DNA from: Gloeophyllum trabeum ATCC 11539
Taxonomy: Eukaryota; Basidiomycota; Agaricomycetes; Gloeophyllales; Gloeophyllaceae
Direction: 5' to 3'
NCBI RefSeq assembly: GCF_000344685.1
Contig: NW_006920421.1
Coordinates: 354,571-418,570 of the forward strand
DNA: 64,000 nucleotides
The notes below the pieces were generated by a model. The model was not told the origin of the DNA. It searched no databases and saw nothing but the letters and a program-made list of their open reading frames with translations. Below are positions 46,467 to 57,173 of the stretch, in pieces; position 1 is the stretch's first letter, and each line of letters starts with the position of its first letter. A program made the position numbers and the translations under genes.

Positions 46467-47736
46467 ATGCTGCTTGGTGCTATATCGTATGGTACGGCAT
46501 GAACCAAATGACTTGAAGCAAGGAAGTCGACTGAAGGATTTGAATTAGGAATCCTGGTTACTTTGACATTACAGTGTACCGACATACTTTGGAATACCCA
46601 GCGACAAGGCCGAGAGAAACGTTCCGAGCAGCGTTTCATCCTCTTGGGTTACGTGCTGGTCACCTTCGTTTTAGCGACTATTGGATTCGCTGGCAATGCC
46701 AAATACACTCAGACGATTTGGATCGACCGCCGCAACGCCCCGGGAGGGCCAGCGGCTCTGATACAGCTCGAGCTGAACGACAAGATTAATGTGATGGCGT
46801 TAGCCTGGTAAGCACTCTGTTCGGATTTCCAGCAAACATAGCAATGTCAAGCCGACTGTTGATAGCTACTATGTGATGGAATGGTTTATGGATGGTCTCT
46901 TGGTGAGCAAGTGGACAGGTGGATCAATTCTCGCGAAATTAACTATGCAAACAGCTTCATCGCTGCTGTACGATTTGGGGCTGGCGGTGGTACATCGTAG
47001 CCGTCATGAGTGTGCTTTTCTTTGGCGACATTGGTAAGCACTTCCACACGACTCCGGCCCGTGTACTTTCCAAACTCATTCGAGACTCCAAGTGGCGTCC
47101 ATAATAGTGCTGGAACGCTCTGGCCAGGGCGCAGTCTTCTACTCAAACAACATTCAGCTGGCCTACCTATCGATATCCGTATCTTTAAACATCATATATA
47201 CCATCTTAGTCGTGGGCCGCTTGATTGCTATGCGCAACCAGATCAAGCACGTTCTCGGTGAAGAGCACTCGAGGACATACACTTCCATCGCAGCCATGAT
47301 TGTCGAGTCCGCGTCGATGTACACGGTCCTCGGCATTCTCTTCATAGCTGCCTTCGCAAAAGGTAGTGATCTGTCGAATTTGATCTTCCTTTCTATCAGC
47401 CACGTACAGGTACGTATCTTTCAATACGCTGAAGGCGTCCGACCTTACAGTACTTCTCCTCACATCTATCAGGGTATCGCGCAACTGCTCATTATCAGAC
47501 GAGTGGCCACCGGCCGCGCGTATTCCCATGATCTAACGACCTCCGGCAGTCCATCCCTCTCGTTCGACGCAATCTCTGGCCCGACGTCTGTGGATACCAC
47601 CGCCTCCGCTCGTGCTAATGGCGGGGAGTCGATAGCTATTACGTATCTCTCCCCTGATGCGCATAACAAAACGAAGGGTACCGTGCGGTCTACAAAGTCC
47701 CTCGCATCTTCCCGGAACCGCGATTCCATTTCGTGA
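46467..47736 (+). CDS. Multi-pass integral membrane protein (agaricomycete family, unknown function)
   Basis: Exons 46467-46491, 46549-46807, 46866-46902, 46955-47033, 47093-47409 and 47473-47736 give 326 aa. I recognise the common uncharacterised agaricomycete pattern of seven hydrophobic segments: GAISYGILVTLTLQCTDILW, ILLGYVLVTFVLATIGF, the loop WIDRRNAPGGPAAL, MEWFMDGLLLHRCCTIW, an AYLSISVSLNIIYTILVVGRLI helix, YTSIAAMIVESASMYTVLGILFIAAFA, and ISHVQGIAQLLIIRRVATGRAYS. The C-terminal ~75 residues are Ser/Thr-rich and cytosolic. Topology resembles GPCR-like proteins, but no receptor motif is evident. The start is uncertain: ATG 46467 leaves a very short first helix, so a further upstream exon is possible. 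All splice phases agree. Confidence 0.8.
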
Positions 47737-47979
47737 TGAATCGTGGTGTAGTTTCTTGATTTGACGATATACTAACGAGGTGATACGTGTACAATAGAGA
47801 TAGATTTCTGGGCATATCTTGCCTATGCCGTATGTGAGCCATATAATCCATAATCCTTCCATGTATACAACCTAATAAGTTACAGGTATCTGGCTATCCG
47901 CTTCGGCCATGCGCCATGCAATCATACAGTTGTTGTTTTCCCCATGATTCCGTGCAATGTTAATGTCATGTTGATACAA

Positions 47980-48752
47980 TTAGTACTTCGTGAGCTTGGC
48001 GTGGCCGACCTTGAAATCGGCAAGCTCGAGGACACCGCCGAGCACCTTGGTGCTCTCCTCGCTCTTGGTCTGACGGGCAGCCTGGTGCTCCTGTATTATG
48101 GTAACGGTAAGCAACACGACCCTGTGCAGGAAGTGCCGCCACACGAACCTCAACGGATGGCCAGCCAACGGCCATGATGTAGCAGCCAGGCTTCTCGATG
48201 ATGGGGCCGTAGGTTGAGCCGACGACGCCCGGGAGCTGGATCTTCGCGCCCTGCTCGAGGAGCTTCTTGAGCTCGTCCTCGGACTTGCCCTCCTTGATCT
48301 GGATGGCGACGACCTCGGTGACGGGCGCGGAGAGCGCGGGGGTCGGGTCCTTGTCAAACTTGACGTGCACCAGCTCGTAGTCTCCCGCGAGCGCCGGCTT
48401 GAGACCCTCGACCAGGGTGGGGTAGTCGGGGGAGGCCATCAGTGCTTTGTGGTGCTCCAGGGATTCCCAGTCTGATGGATAATCGGTGAGCTCGATGACC
48501 GAAGCGATCTAAGAGGTTGACTTACTGACGAAGAGATAGCCCTTGTTCGGATCCTCGACTTGGGGCCCGTGGAAGGTGCTACACGCATTCCATTCGGCAT
48601 TAGCGAGAGTTCATTGGAAGATAGCGAGCAGCGGCATACTTAATCTTCCCTGGGGTCTTATTGAGGATGTCAACGAGGCCATTGACAATGGTGTTGTCCT
48701 TCTGGTAAGCCTCGGAGGCGGCGAAGACGACGAGCTCGGTAACTTGGGACAT
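47980..48752 (-). CDS. ABM-domain (antibiotic biosynthesis monooxygenase-like) protein
   Basis: Minus-strand exons 48752-48640, 48578-48526, 48471-48149 and 48081-47980 give 196 aa. It is a ferredoxin-like dimeric alpha+beta-barrel type protein with a tandem arrangement. The N-terminal half has QVTELVVFAASEAYQKD, IVNGLVDILNKTPGKI, GYLFVNWESLEHHKALMASPDYPTLVEGLKP, which is the ABM/stress-responsive barrel pattern, and the second half repeats a shorter version (VTEVVAIQIKEG...KLLEQGAKI...CYIMAVGWPSVEAARQ). The role is unknown; in fungi such proteins range from heme- or quinone-handling monooxygenases to structural barrels. It is divergent from the DUF952 gene, with a shared 390-bp promoter region. 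Confidence 0.8.
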
Positions 48753-49142
48753 GGTGATGAAGGTAAGGTCGAAGGAATAAGAGACGACTTGAGGAGCAGT
48801 TGTGGGGATGTGTTGATCTGAACATCCGGTCGGTTATCTTGCGCCTTTATATCGATTGACAAGTACAGGGGGTCTTGGGTTTCCAATCAGACGATGTGCG
48901 CCCGCATCAGGCAGGAAGCGGCCGCCGAATCGCAATAGTAGAAGTACTGAAAGAGACGCCCCGCTTTCTACGTAGACCAGCTGGTGCAATAGAGGGATCT
49001 GTGGACGGGTGCCATCACGTTGGCGCGTTACCTACCTTCCATCTGATGGCTTCCCCACAGCGGTACTGCTTATTGGCCTGATTCTGCCTGATTCCGGCGC
49101 TGAGTCAACCAACACTAGACACAGCTTGCCGCAACGACATCG
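48753..49142. promoter_or_regulatory. Shared divergent promoter region
   Basis: This 390-bp spacer separates the starts of the ABM gene (-) and the DUF952 gene (+). A TATAAA-type sequence lies near 48847 on the minus-strand side, about 95 bp from that ATG. A CCAAT box occurs at 48881. Confidence 0.4.
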
Positions 49143-49550
49143 ATGTCTGACAAGCCAACGTACATCTACAAACTCGTACCGTCGACGGCGGCGCCACCAG
49201 ACCCGTTGCCGGAGGTACTGCCTCTGAGCGAGCTCGATGCCAAATCGGGCTTCATCCACTTTTCGACGGCGCCACAGGTGCTGAACACGCTCAAGTGGTT
49301 TTTCAAGGACGACTCGGAGGTCTACGTCCTCAGGGTCAACTACGACAATGTCGAGAAAGACATAAGGTGGGAAGACCCGAAGGCAGAGGTGTGCGGGCCT
49401 CGCGGAGGAGAGGGCATGTTCCCGCACTTGTACAACGGTCCAAAGCTAGGAAAGCAGGAGGTTGAGAGCGTCAGGATTTTGGAGAAGTCGGAGGCTGGTT
49501 GGGATGAACCGGTCAGGAAGGCCGAGCAGGAAGGCTGGCTTGTCTATTGA
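49143..49550 (+). CDS. DUF952 family protein
   Basis: A single exon of 135 aa. The family pattern is clear: TYIYKLVP near the N-terminus, the spacing to ELDAKSGFIHFSTAPQVLNTLKWFF, then VYVLRVNYDNV...IRWE and a C-terminal FPHLYNGPKL. DUF952 proteins are small soluble enzymes related to the glutathione S-transferase-adjacent/ADP-ribosyl-type folds; the biochemical role is not established. No signal peptide. Intronless, unlike its neighbours. Confidence 0.85.
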   Translation: MSDKPTYIYKLVPSTAAPPDPLPEVLPLSELDAKSGFIHFSTAPQVLNTLKWFFKDDSEVYVLRVNYDNVEKDIRWEDPKAEVCGPRGGEGMFPHLYNGPKLGKQEVESVRILEKSEAGWDEPVRKAEQEGWLVY

Positions 49551-50076
49551 TCTGCCGTCGGATGGGCAATGTACGTCCGAATAGCTGGTCATTGACTGTT
49601 GCACTGACGATCCAAAGAGCACTGCACAGCGTATTTGAGCGAAGGGTACAACTTTATCAATCACTCCTGGATTCTCGTACGCGGCGTCGGTGTAATCTTC
49701 AGACAGAGTTTTGTCCTCGACTCGGTAATGTCTCGCAAGACTGGCAGCAACTATAATTCTACGCATTGAACGCGTGATACAATGTTTAAAGTGGCGGTAA
49801 TCTGACGTCGTACGTGCCAGATTATAAACTTCCGAGACCTTGCTCCTCTCCATTCGGTAGTGAGTCGGGACGCGGATTGACGCGCTGTGGTGTGACGCCC
49901 GACAACGAACAGCATGGGAAATACATAAGTATTGTGATATAAGGCACCTCCAACGAAAACAGCCACCGAAAGAAAGTGTTTATGCGAAGTCTCAAACAAC
50001 ACCAGATGCCATCTGGACCATTCCATCACACCCAGTTTCCTGTCGGTCCAGTTACAGGTAGAGGCCTGCTTACTAT
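49551..50076. other. Intergenic region
   Basis: The 3'-3' spacer between the DUF952 gene (+) and the PPxY membrane gene (-). No gene supported; overlapping open frames on both strands (49446-49853) lack features. Confidence 0.45.
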
Positions 50077-51168
50077 TCATCGATGACGAGTCAGATTTCC
50101 GTCTCCTTCAACAAAGATCGGGCCACTGATAAGACCACACTCACCAGGGCTGTAGTCCAGTTCTTCCCTTCTGTCTACATAGTCCGGTGGCGGTATATTC
50201 TGTAGCTCCCAAAGCATCTCCCGCTGCTCCTCCCGCAACCTCTCGACCTCCTCTTGCAGGATATCCATCCGATCCTGGTGCCGCCGCAACCTCTCCACCT
50301 CCATCTGCAACCCCTCCATCCTATCGTGGTCCTGACGAAGGCTCTCCACTTCGTTCTGGAGCGATCCAACCTGCCGCTGCTCTGCTTTGAGACGCGCTAT
50401 CTCTTCCTGCAGCGCGAGCATCTGCTGCTTCTCCGTCCTCAACGTTTCCATCTCGCGCTGCAGGACCTTGATTTGCACCCGCAGTTCCGGCGTTCGCGCC
50501 CGACTTTGATAGGTGTACGTCGAAGCTGACCGCTGATGTCGACGGTCCCCATGGTCGTAGTCTGGTGGAGTGGGGGGAATTGGCGGCACGGGGAATGGGA
50601 AAGAGCTGGTGGGCCCTGCGCGATCTCGCTGTCCGGCGCTGGCTTCTTTCTGCTCAGAATTCACCGCAGGCGCCGGGTTTAGCGTCGGAGGCGAAGTCTC
50701 TTGGGGACTATTCAGGTGAATTGTACTGGTGCTGGGTCTTCTGGAGTCCTGGCCATTGTTACCGTCTGCCTGGGGGGGTACAACCAGCATTATTCCGGAG
50801 TCGGTGGTAGACTCGATCTTGCTGGTGCTCGGTCTCCTGGAGTTTGGCTCGCTGTTCCCGCATGTTGGCAGGAGGCTAGCAAACTTGGTCGCTGCTCCGC
50901 CTACCAACGGTGTCACCGAGTTTGTTTGGGTCTGCGTCACCGCCGATTCGTCTGCGTCGTTTCTCCGCACGCCTCTCCCCTGTTGAACCCTGTGCTCTGA
51001 CGCCTGTTGTATCCGCCTTCGTGTTCGTCGGTCGATGAAGTATAGGACAACGAGACAAACGATGAGAAGGACGGCAATAACGACAGTGATCGCAATGATT
51101 TTGACGTCTGTCGGCGAAATATGGGACGAGGTACTCGGCGTCGACGATCCCGTATCTGAGGACGACAT
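50077..51168 (-). CDS. Single-pass membrane protein with 17-residue coiled-coil repeats and PPxY tail (unknown)
   Basis: Single exon from ATG 51168, 363 aa; a spliced upstream exon is possible because the frame stays open to 51225. A Ser/Thr-rich N-terminus leads to one helix at residues ~21-44 (VKIIAITVVIAVLLIVCLVVLYF), then a basic stop-transfer DRRTRRR. The cytosolic part has two SRRPSTSxI motifs (PKA/14-3-3-like RRxS), a Pro-rich patch (FPVPPIPPTPPDY), and five tandem 17-residue repeats of the form xxxLQxEVExLRxEQRx (DNA 50472-50218). It ends in IPPPDYVD, a PPxY motif of the kind bound by WW domains of Rsp5/Nedd4 ligases. The architecture resembles Rsp5 membrane adaptors or SKG6-type proteins; function is inferred, not known. 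Confidence 0.75.
   Translation of the reverse strand: MSSSDTGSSTPSTSSHISPTDVKIIAITVVIAVLLIVCLVVLYFIDRRTRRRIQQASEHRVQQGRGVRRNDADESAVTQTQTNSVTPLVGGAATKFASLLPTCGNSEPNSRRPSTSKIESTTDSGIMLVVPPQADGNNGQDSRRPSTSTIHLNSPQETSPPTLNPAPAVNSEQKEASAGQRDRAGPTSSFPFPVPPIPPTPPDYDHGDRRHQRSASTYTYQSRARTPELRVQIKVLQREMETLRTEKQQMLALQEEIARLKAEQRQVGSLQNEVESLRQDHDRMEGLQMEVERLRRHQDRMDILQEEVERLREEQREMLWELQNIPPPDYVDRREELDYSPGECGLISGPIFVEGDGNLTRHR
50218..50472 (-). repeat. Five 51-bp coding repeats
   Basis: Five in-frame units of 51 bp encode IKVLQREMETLRTEKQQ, MLALQEEIARLKAEQRQ, VGSLQNEVESLRQDHDR, MEGLQMEVERLRRHQDR and MDILQEEVERLREEQRE. The paralogue at 51569 has a single equivalent unit (LEQLQREVDMLRREQRN). Confidence 0.9.
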
Positions 51169-51568
51169 CTGTAGTGCTTGAATCTCTTCAACGAGTGTCA
51201 GCGAGTTGGGCGGGGCATGCAGCACGGGCGCCCTTGTGAGCTGCGGCAGTATGTGAGGTGAGGCGGAAAAGGTGCGTAGTGAGTGTCACTGTACTCATTT
51301 TAGTGTCTCCTGGTGACAACGAACAGTATCTAACAAGATGTGATAGATGGAAAGCGCTGGTTGCGACAGCTTGAGACTCTTATACCAGGATCAATTCCCG
51401 AATATAGCCGGACACAGATGATCAGGACAGAGGCGAGCCGCCCTTCGTTCGTGCTATAAATACAGGGTGAAGACCGAATGCTACAAAAGCGACACAAAAT
51501 ACACAATACATATGGGTGAAGCGCAGCTCCACCTCCTCAGATACTCAGAAACTTCCAAGGTTCTGCGA
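51169..51568. other. Intergenic region between tandem PPxY genes
   Basis: Four hundred bp, presumably the promoter of the downstream copy. A CTATAAATA box at 51453-51461 lies on the plus strand. If the gene has an upstream exon, it would be in 51170-51300. Confidence 0.4.
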
Positions 51569-52429
51569 CTACCTATCATCCTTCGTACGTGAACTTGCTC
51601 CCTCTACGTAACTCGGCGGGGGATCATCCCGTAAGCCCTGTGCCAAGTTTCTCTGCTCCCTTCGCAGCATATCGACCTCCCTCTGCAACTGTTCCAATTG
51701 GCTGATCACATCCGTATGGGTAGGCGTGGTCGCGCAGGATGTAGTCCCCGGTGACGCGGCGGACATGCTCGGTGTATATGCTCGTGGACACGCGTCAGGA
51801 GAAATCAGCAGGGATGGCAAAGCACCGCTGCGCTCCATCGCGGGTTCCGTGAAGGATCTTTCCCGTCTGTGGATGTAGCGAGAATTATATTCTCGTCCGG
51901 TGATGATAGTGGACAAAGACTTTGGTCGGGAGTCCCTCCTTCTGCTCGGGAAGGCGTCGATTGCCCATTTGCGCACTGCGCTGTCCGGCGACCCTGAATT
52001 CGGAGAGCCAGATTGGTGAAATAAGGGAGCGCAGTCGATTCCAACGCTGAGAAGTGCGTGGGACTTGTATTTCGAATGGCCGTAACTAATCTCCTGATGT
52101 TCGAAGGAAGGCCTCTCGGAATCTTCCAATTTCGCTAGCTTGAGGATATGCTGAGGTTTTCCAATGGCCCCGGTGGCACGGGGGCGATAGCGACGGTATT
52201 TCAGATACATCAGGATCGCAAACAAGAGCAGTATACTGAACCCCATCCCCCCGGCGATGACTCCAATTACAATGCGAAAGTGTGTGGGGCGGGGATGGGA
52301 CCTTGCGACAGCAGCCGACGTCTCCTGAGGACCGCTAGTGGGCGTCGATGAGAAAGGTATGACCGTCAAGGTAATTGTCGCTAGGTTAGGTGGTGGAAAG
52401 TTGGTCGTTGCGAACCCGATTGTCGACAT
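51569..52429 (-). CDS. Single-pass membrane protein with PPxY tail, paralogue (unknown)
   Basis: Single exon, 286 aa. A Thr/Pro-rich N-terminal domain of ~50 residues (TTNFPPPNLATITLTVIPFSS) is probably extracellular and O-mannosylated. One helix lies at ~52-75 (IVIGVIAGGMGFSILLLFAIL), then MYLKYRRYRPR as stop-transfer. The cytosolic tail is rich in Ser and Arg, with SRRRDSRPKSLSTI-type phosphorylation sites. One LQREVDMLRREQRN coiled segment is followed by DDPPPSYVEG (PPxY). It has the same domain order as the gene at 50077 but a single repeat unit. There is no cleavable signal peptide, so a type III (N-out) protein is likely. Paralogy is inferred from architecture and the shared C-terminal block. 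Confidence 0.75.
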   Translation of the reverse strand: MSTIGFATTNFPPPNLATITLTVIPFSSTPTSGPQETSAAVARSHPRPTHFRIVIGVIAGGMGFSILLLFAILMYLKYRRYRPRATGAIGKPQHILKLAKLEDSERPSFEHQEISYGHSKYKSHALLSVGIDCAPLFHQSGSPNSGSPDSAVRKWAIDAFPSRRRDSRPKSLSTIITGREYNSRYIHRRERSFTEPAMERSGALPSLLISPDACPRAYTPSMSAASPGTTSCATTPTHTDVISQLEQLQREVDMLRREQRNLAQGLRDDPPPSYVEGASSRTKDDR

Positions 52430-53877
52430 TATGAGATGTGCGCAGTCAGTAGTTTGCTGGCTACCGCTGCTGATAGATATACGTGAAGCCCTGCTTCGGA
52501 TGTGGTGAGAGAGCGGACTGGGCAGGGTGCCGCGTTGCTGACGGGTTGTAGATAAGACGCCTGGGGGCTGCTTGCTCGCGAGAGGGCGGAACTATCCCAG
52601 TGGTGAGACATGCCCCCTAAGCCGAGCGGGCTGTGCGATCAACTGCCAGATGCAGATGTACGTGATGGACAGACCTTGATTTAGAGTTACCCCTTCCACG
52701 ATAGCAGCCTTGAATCACGCTTTATAGTAGTGATTGCACTCGGCTTGTGACGATGTATTGTGCTCGGACGTCGTGCGCTCTGTTCCCTGTCTCTCAGTGG
52801 AACCTCCATAGTACCTGATGCCGGTAGGCTTGTCAAGAAGCACCATTTGCATGGTCTGTTGATCTGGCGAACCTCGCACAGGATCATGATGAGGATCTCG
52901 ACATAGAGCGGACAGTGCGTAGGGTTAGGGCTTCGGCAAAGGCCGTCCGTCCTCAACTTCATGCATGGATTGAATGGCCAGACGGTTTAGCTACTCACCG
53001 TGGTAACATCTTCTAAGCGGTGATTAGCTTATGTGCTCCGCTTATACAAGGCGCCAGGGAGCTAAGGCCTCCGTTCTGCACGGCTTAGTACGGCTTCCCC
53101 AGGGGACACGAGTGACGACGTGTGTGGCACTTCGAGCTTATGTAGTGAGAGACGCCTGACCACCGGATGCTCTATTCCTGAAAGTTAGCTATATATGCTA
53201 AAGCATATAAATACTTCGAGACATCAGCCGGGGAGTCTCCGCAGAGTCAGAGTCGTACTAACGGCGATGTGGCGCTGACAGAGCGTCGGTCGCATCGTCC
53301 CTGACTTGGAACTAGTCCAAAACTTGAACAGCACAATCCGATGACAGTGTTTTGAGCAAATGTATAAGTATAGCAGCAGCGCGTTATGTAGGGCGCTCGG
53401 TAGAACACATTGTTACTTACGCAGGCCGGAATTCCCCGTGGTTGCAATGACACGTTCTGATGCCAAATGGGGATGCAACGCACTTACAAGTTGTAGTACT
53501 CGCAGAATTCGTTTCGCGAGTCGCCTTCATTTACAGCTTTCTGCTGGTATACCTAGCAAGATTTATTACATATGGCTTTGTGCAAGGAGTCTCACATGTC
53601 CCCAAGCATTTGTGTGCGAGAGGTAAGCTTCTGAAATCATGCGTCCCCCCTTCATTCGCACAGCAATATCACCCGAGAAGATCTGCGTTCCGAGTTCCGC
53701 AGCCGGCTACACGAAGCTTAGCCTCGAATAGTTCTTCCGGCAGATTGGCAAATCTTCACCGGCACGGAATGCGACGCTCATAAGATCTGGTTGGAAGGCG
53801 TTCGGATATATCTGAGTCTGGGAGCTCGGTCCTCTAGATTTCTGGTATTCCTTCGCGACTTGGCTGGTGCTCGCCGA
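52430..53877. other. Intergenic region
   Basis: No firm gene. A hydrophobic open frame around 53500-53630 (FVSRVAFIYSFLLVYLARFITYGFVQG) could be a fragment of another membrane protein, but no start or splice context was found. Confidence 0.4.
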
Positions 53878-55699
53878 ATGGCCACCCTCGGGCCTGCTCT
53901 CATCGGGGCTACTATATCCAGCATGTGAGTATCTACTTGAGCGGTACAGCCACTATTCGCCTCGCGTCGCTAACGAATCGGTAGGTTGTATGGAGTAACG
54001 ATCGCTCAAGTCGTTAATTACTATGTTACATACGATGACGGACTCGCTATGAAGTGTTTTGTGAGTAGTTATGCGTTGAACGCACGAAAGCGGTCTAAAA
54101 GGAAGTCTTCTCGCCATGGAGATCGGGTTTATCTGGATAGTACGCCCACAGTTAGCGCGTATATCATCTCCACTCTAACATGTCCGAATAGATGGATACT
54201 CTACATCAATGTCTCGTGGGACATGTACTGTGGTGGTACCTAGTTGCGAGATGCAACGGGAATAATGTGGTGTGTGCCGATGTTGTTTGGTATGATTTAT
54301 TTTGGCCGATTTTTCCTCGAGCTGAACAGACGATTCTAGGAGTCTATATGTAAGGGATGGTGATTTCCTCAATGACCTGCTCGCTGACGGGTACCTACAT
54401 CTACCCAAGGCGTCCGCGATACCGACGGTAAGATATGCATAGCTTACCTGAAGTCTTATGCACGTAAATCAAAACCCGACGTAGGAGCTGAGTGCCTTCG
54501 TTGTCGAATGGTTCGGTACCCGGCTTACTTTCTCAACTGCCTCACTGACACAGTCTTGCATCTACAGCTTTTTCATAATTCGAATATGGAGATGTAAGGT
54601 CGCTCGGAGTGCCACGTTTCAAAGAACTTGCTAATTGGTCCGTCACAGTTCGCGAAAAGAAGTCCACTTTTATGCTCGTAAGTTTTCCCCTGTTGAGGTT
54701 GTGCTCTCTGTCAAACTACTGCCTAGCTCGTGCCAGCAGCGCTCGGGCCAAGTGAGTGTAGTGCTGACTACGTCCAGGACGTCCTTGCTGATTTTGATTG
54801 GTATGATGGCATCCTTAGTTTTATCCATGGGTAAGCCAGATGTGCCATGGTTGTTCCACAAGTTATTCCTGATGACATCCTTTACGTCAGTGTATTTGAT
54901 ATACTGGTACGTGTCGAATCCCATAGGTATCAATATGTGCTGATGTCGCCGCCAAGTATACAAGGTCGAGGTTTTTTCATGTTCGAGACAAACCAGTCGC
55001 TGGCGGAAGTAAGTAAACTCCTCTAATTGGGTTGTAGTCTAACGTGATTGTATTCTAGTCTCTCACTTGCCTGAGCGCCAGCTTCTACATATTCACGGAT
55101 ATTGCCACGACAACCACAATGTGCTATGTCCTGCATAAGTCGCAGGAGGGAGGGCTGAGAGTATCGAAGTAAGCTGGACGGCCACGAGAACCTCGAGTCT
55201 CCACACTGACTTGCACTGCGCCCTCTCTTGTTCAGGTGGTTAATTGGTGTCGTATTGAGGTATACTGTAACAACAGGACTGTTATCATGGTACGTCGGCG
55301 AGTGCTTCATCACAATCATGAGCGTACGAACAGCTCCTGCGCAGTATTGTTCAGGCTATCTACTTGATTACCGTGAGTATTCCGCGAACATGTTTGTCGG
55401 TATTGGCGCTAACACAGCTATGCATAGGTTGTCGCAAGTTGGGCGACTGGCCATGGGAAGGATATCTATATTGGTATATACTTTATAACCGCTAAGAGTC
55501 AGTTGTGCTCCCTCTCAGCCCGCCATAAACTGACCTCAATCGCGACCGCAGCGTACATCAACTGCATGCTGGCATCGTGAGTCAATCCAATCGTGCATGG
55601 CTATCCTTGCAATCTTACGCGCTTTTCAGTCTGAACAGCCGTGCATCACTGCGAGAACAACTTGGTCGAGAATATATTCGATCAGTGAACACAATATAA
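53878..55699 (+). CDS. DUF6534 multi-pass membrane protein
   Basis: The start ATG 53878 and exons 53878-53924 and 53985-54060 are clear, encoding ATLGPALIGATISSM and LYGVTIAQVVNYYVTYDDGLAMKCF. Later blocks in family order are AMEIGFIWI|MDTLHQCLVGHVLWWYLV (intron 54141-54191), FFIIRIWR near 54570, FYIFTDIATTTTMCYVLHKSQEGG near 55090, WLIGVVLRYTVTTGLLSW near 55240, IYIGIYFITAK near 55470 and the closing AYINCMLAS|LNSRASLREQL, ending TAA at 55697-55699. This final order (cytosolic DxxTTxxMCYxLxxS, TxNTGLLTS-like, YxNxxLAxLNxR) defines DUF6534. I could not fix all middle junctions (54061-54135 and 54240-55050), so exon number is provisional. About seven membrane segments; function unknown. Confidence 0.7.
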
Positions 55700-56341
55700 C
55701 TCACTAGATCTTGCGCTGGCGATGTAGACGCAGGAAGTGAATCTCTATTTGTACTATATCGTTCTTATAATGGAAAGTACACCTACTGTAGTGTGACACT
55801 TGATGTCGATGCACTAGTATTTAGCTTCCGGCATTGCTATAGCTCGCCGGCGCCGGTGCTATATGGCACTTTCTGACATCTGTGCTCACACGATACACCC
55901 ATCGGAACCGCCTGAGGTCGAGCTTTCTTGATCTTGTACCTGTGTTGTTTCCACGAAGATGTTGATAGTTCGAAAAGGAATATTGCGGTTCTGACGAACA
56001 ATCTTCCACTGCGACTACAGGTCCTCATCCAAGGGCCCGATGTTGCTCCGAGTCCGAATGTCGTCCCAAGTTTAGACGGGCTGGTCCAGCTGTCGGCGCA
56101 TTGTTTCTTCGTCATTGTCAATGGTTGGACCGCTGCCAGTGTAGCCGTTGCTCTCCTGAGAATGGCTACGGCTTGTCCCCACCGAATAGCGTTGGCAGTT
56201 AGTATATACGAGTTCTCGGTCACGAACAACCCACAATTCCCGCTATACCTTTGGTAGTGGGTTTTGGTGTCCTTGATGTGAACATTGATGGGGAGGCGCA
56301 ACGCCCGGTTCCGGTGCGAGTTGATTTGTCAGCAGATTGTG
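55700..56341. other. Intergenic region
   Basis: No gene supported. Overlapping plus (55928-56257) and minus (55837-56301) frames are mutually exclusive, and neither has family features. Confidence 0.4.
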
Positions 56342-56795
56342 GCTGAAAGGTGGTTGCAAGTATCCCCTCGTATTCTTGTGCGTTTCTCTGCTCCATTCTC
56401 ACCTTATGCATGCATGAGCAATGTATATCACTATTTTAAACCAGCAAGAAAGGTATTCTACCATTACAGTAGATATAAACATGTTTGTCTCTTCTTATTC
56501 CTGAGCTGTCCACCATCGGGATGAAATGATGGTCAATATGACCGAGGTCGGCAAAAGAGTGCTTAGGGAAGTTATGTATTGTCTTCAGAAACATTTGGAA
56601 CATATCTATGTGCACACCAGTGGGTGCATTCCCTGTCCTTGATGCAGATGAGCTTGATTTCCAGGAAGCACAAGTCTGTGTAATTAATGGACAAAGCAAG
56701 TACTGGATCACAGCTGTAAAAGGCTGAATATATATCTCATGCACTATGTTGAGTTTGCAGTTCTAACACAGGGGAAGGGACCTGCTCTGCTGCGG
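56342..56795. repeat. Left copy of a gap-flanking duplication
   Basis: These 454 bp recur at 57174-57631 with single-base differences only in short homopolymers or dinucleotides (CAAGT/CAAAGT, CCCCTC/CCCCCTC, TTGTGCG/TTGTTGCG, GCTCTG/GCTTCTG). AT-rich, transposon-like DNA without a gene. Confidence 0.9.
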
Positions 56796-57173
56796 NNNNN
56801 NNNNNNNNNNNNNNNNNNNNNNNNNNNNNNNNNNNNNNNNNNNNNNNNNNNNNNNNNNNNNNNNNNNNNNNNNNNNNNNNNNNNNNNNNNNNNNNNNNNN
56901 NNNNNNNNNNNNNNNNNNNNNNNNNNNNNNNNNNNNNNNNNNNNNNNNNNNNNNNNNNNNNNNNNNNNNNNNNNNNNNNNNNNNNNNNNNNNNNNNNNNN
57001 NNNNNNNNNNNNNNNNNNNNNNNNNNNNNNNNNNNNNNNNNNNNNNNNNNNNNNNNNNNNNNNNNNNNNNNNNNNNNNNNNNNNNNNNNNNNNNNNNNNN
57101 NNNNNNNNNNNNNNNNNNNNNNNNNNNNNNNNNNNNNNNNNNNNNNNNNNNNNNNNNNNNNNNNNNNNNNNNN
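56796..57173. other. Assembly gap (378 N)
   Basis: Run of N with the same sequence on both sides, so its size and even existence are doubtful. Confidence 0.98.

Noticed and set aside
55837..56301. 154-codon minus-strand frame opposite a 109-codon plus-strand frame
   Set aside because: Both are open by chance in the same stretch and neither shows conserved motifs.
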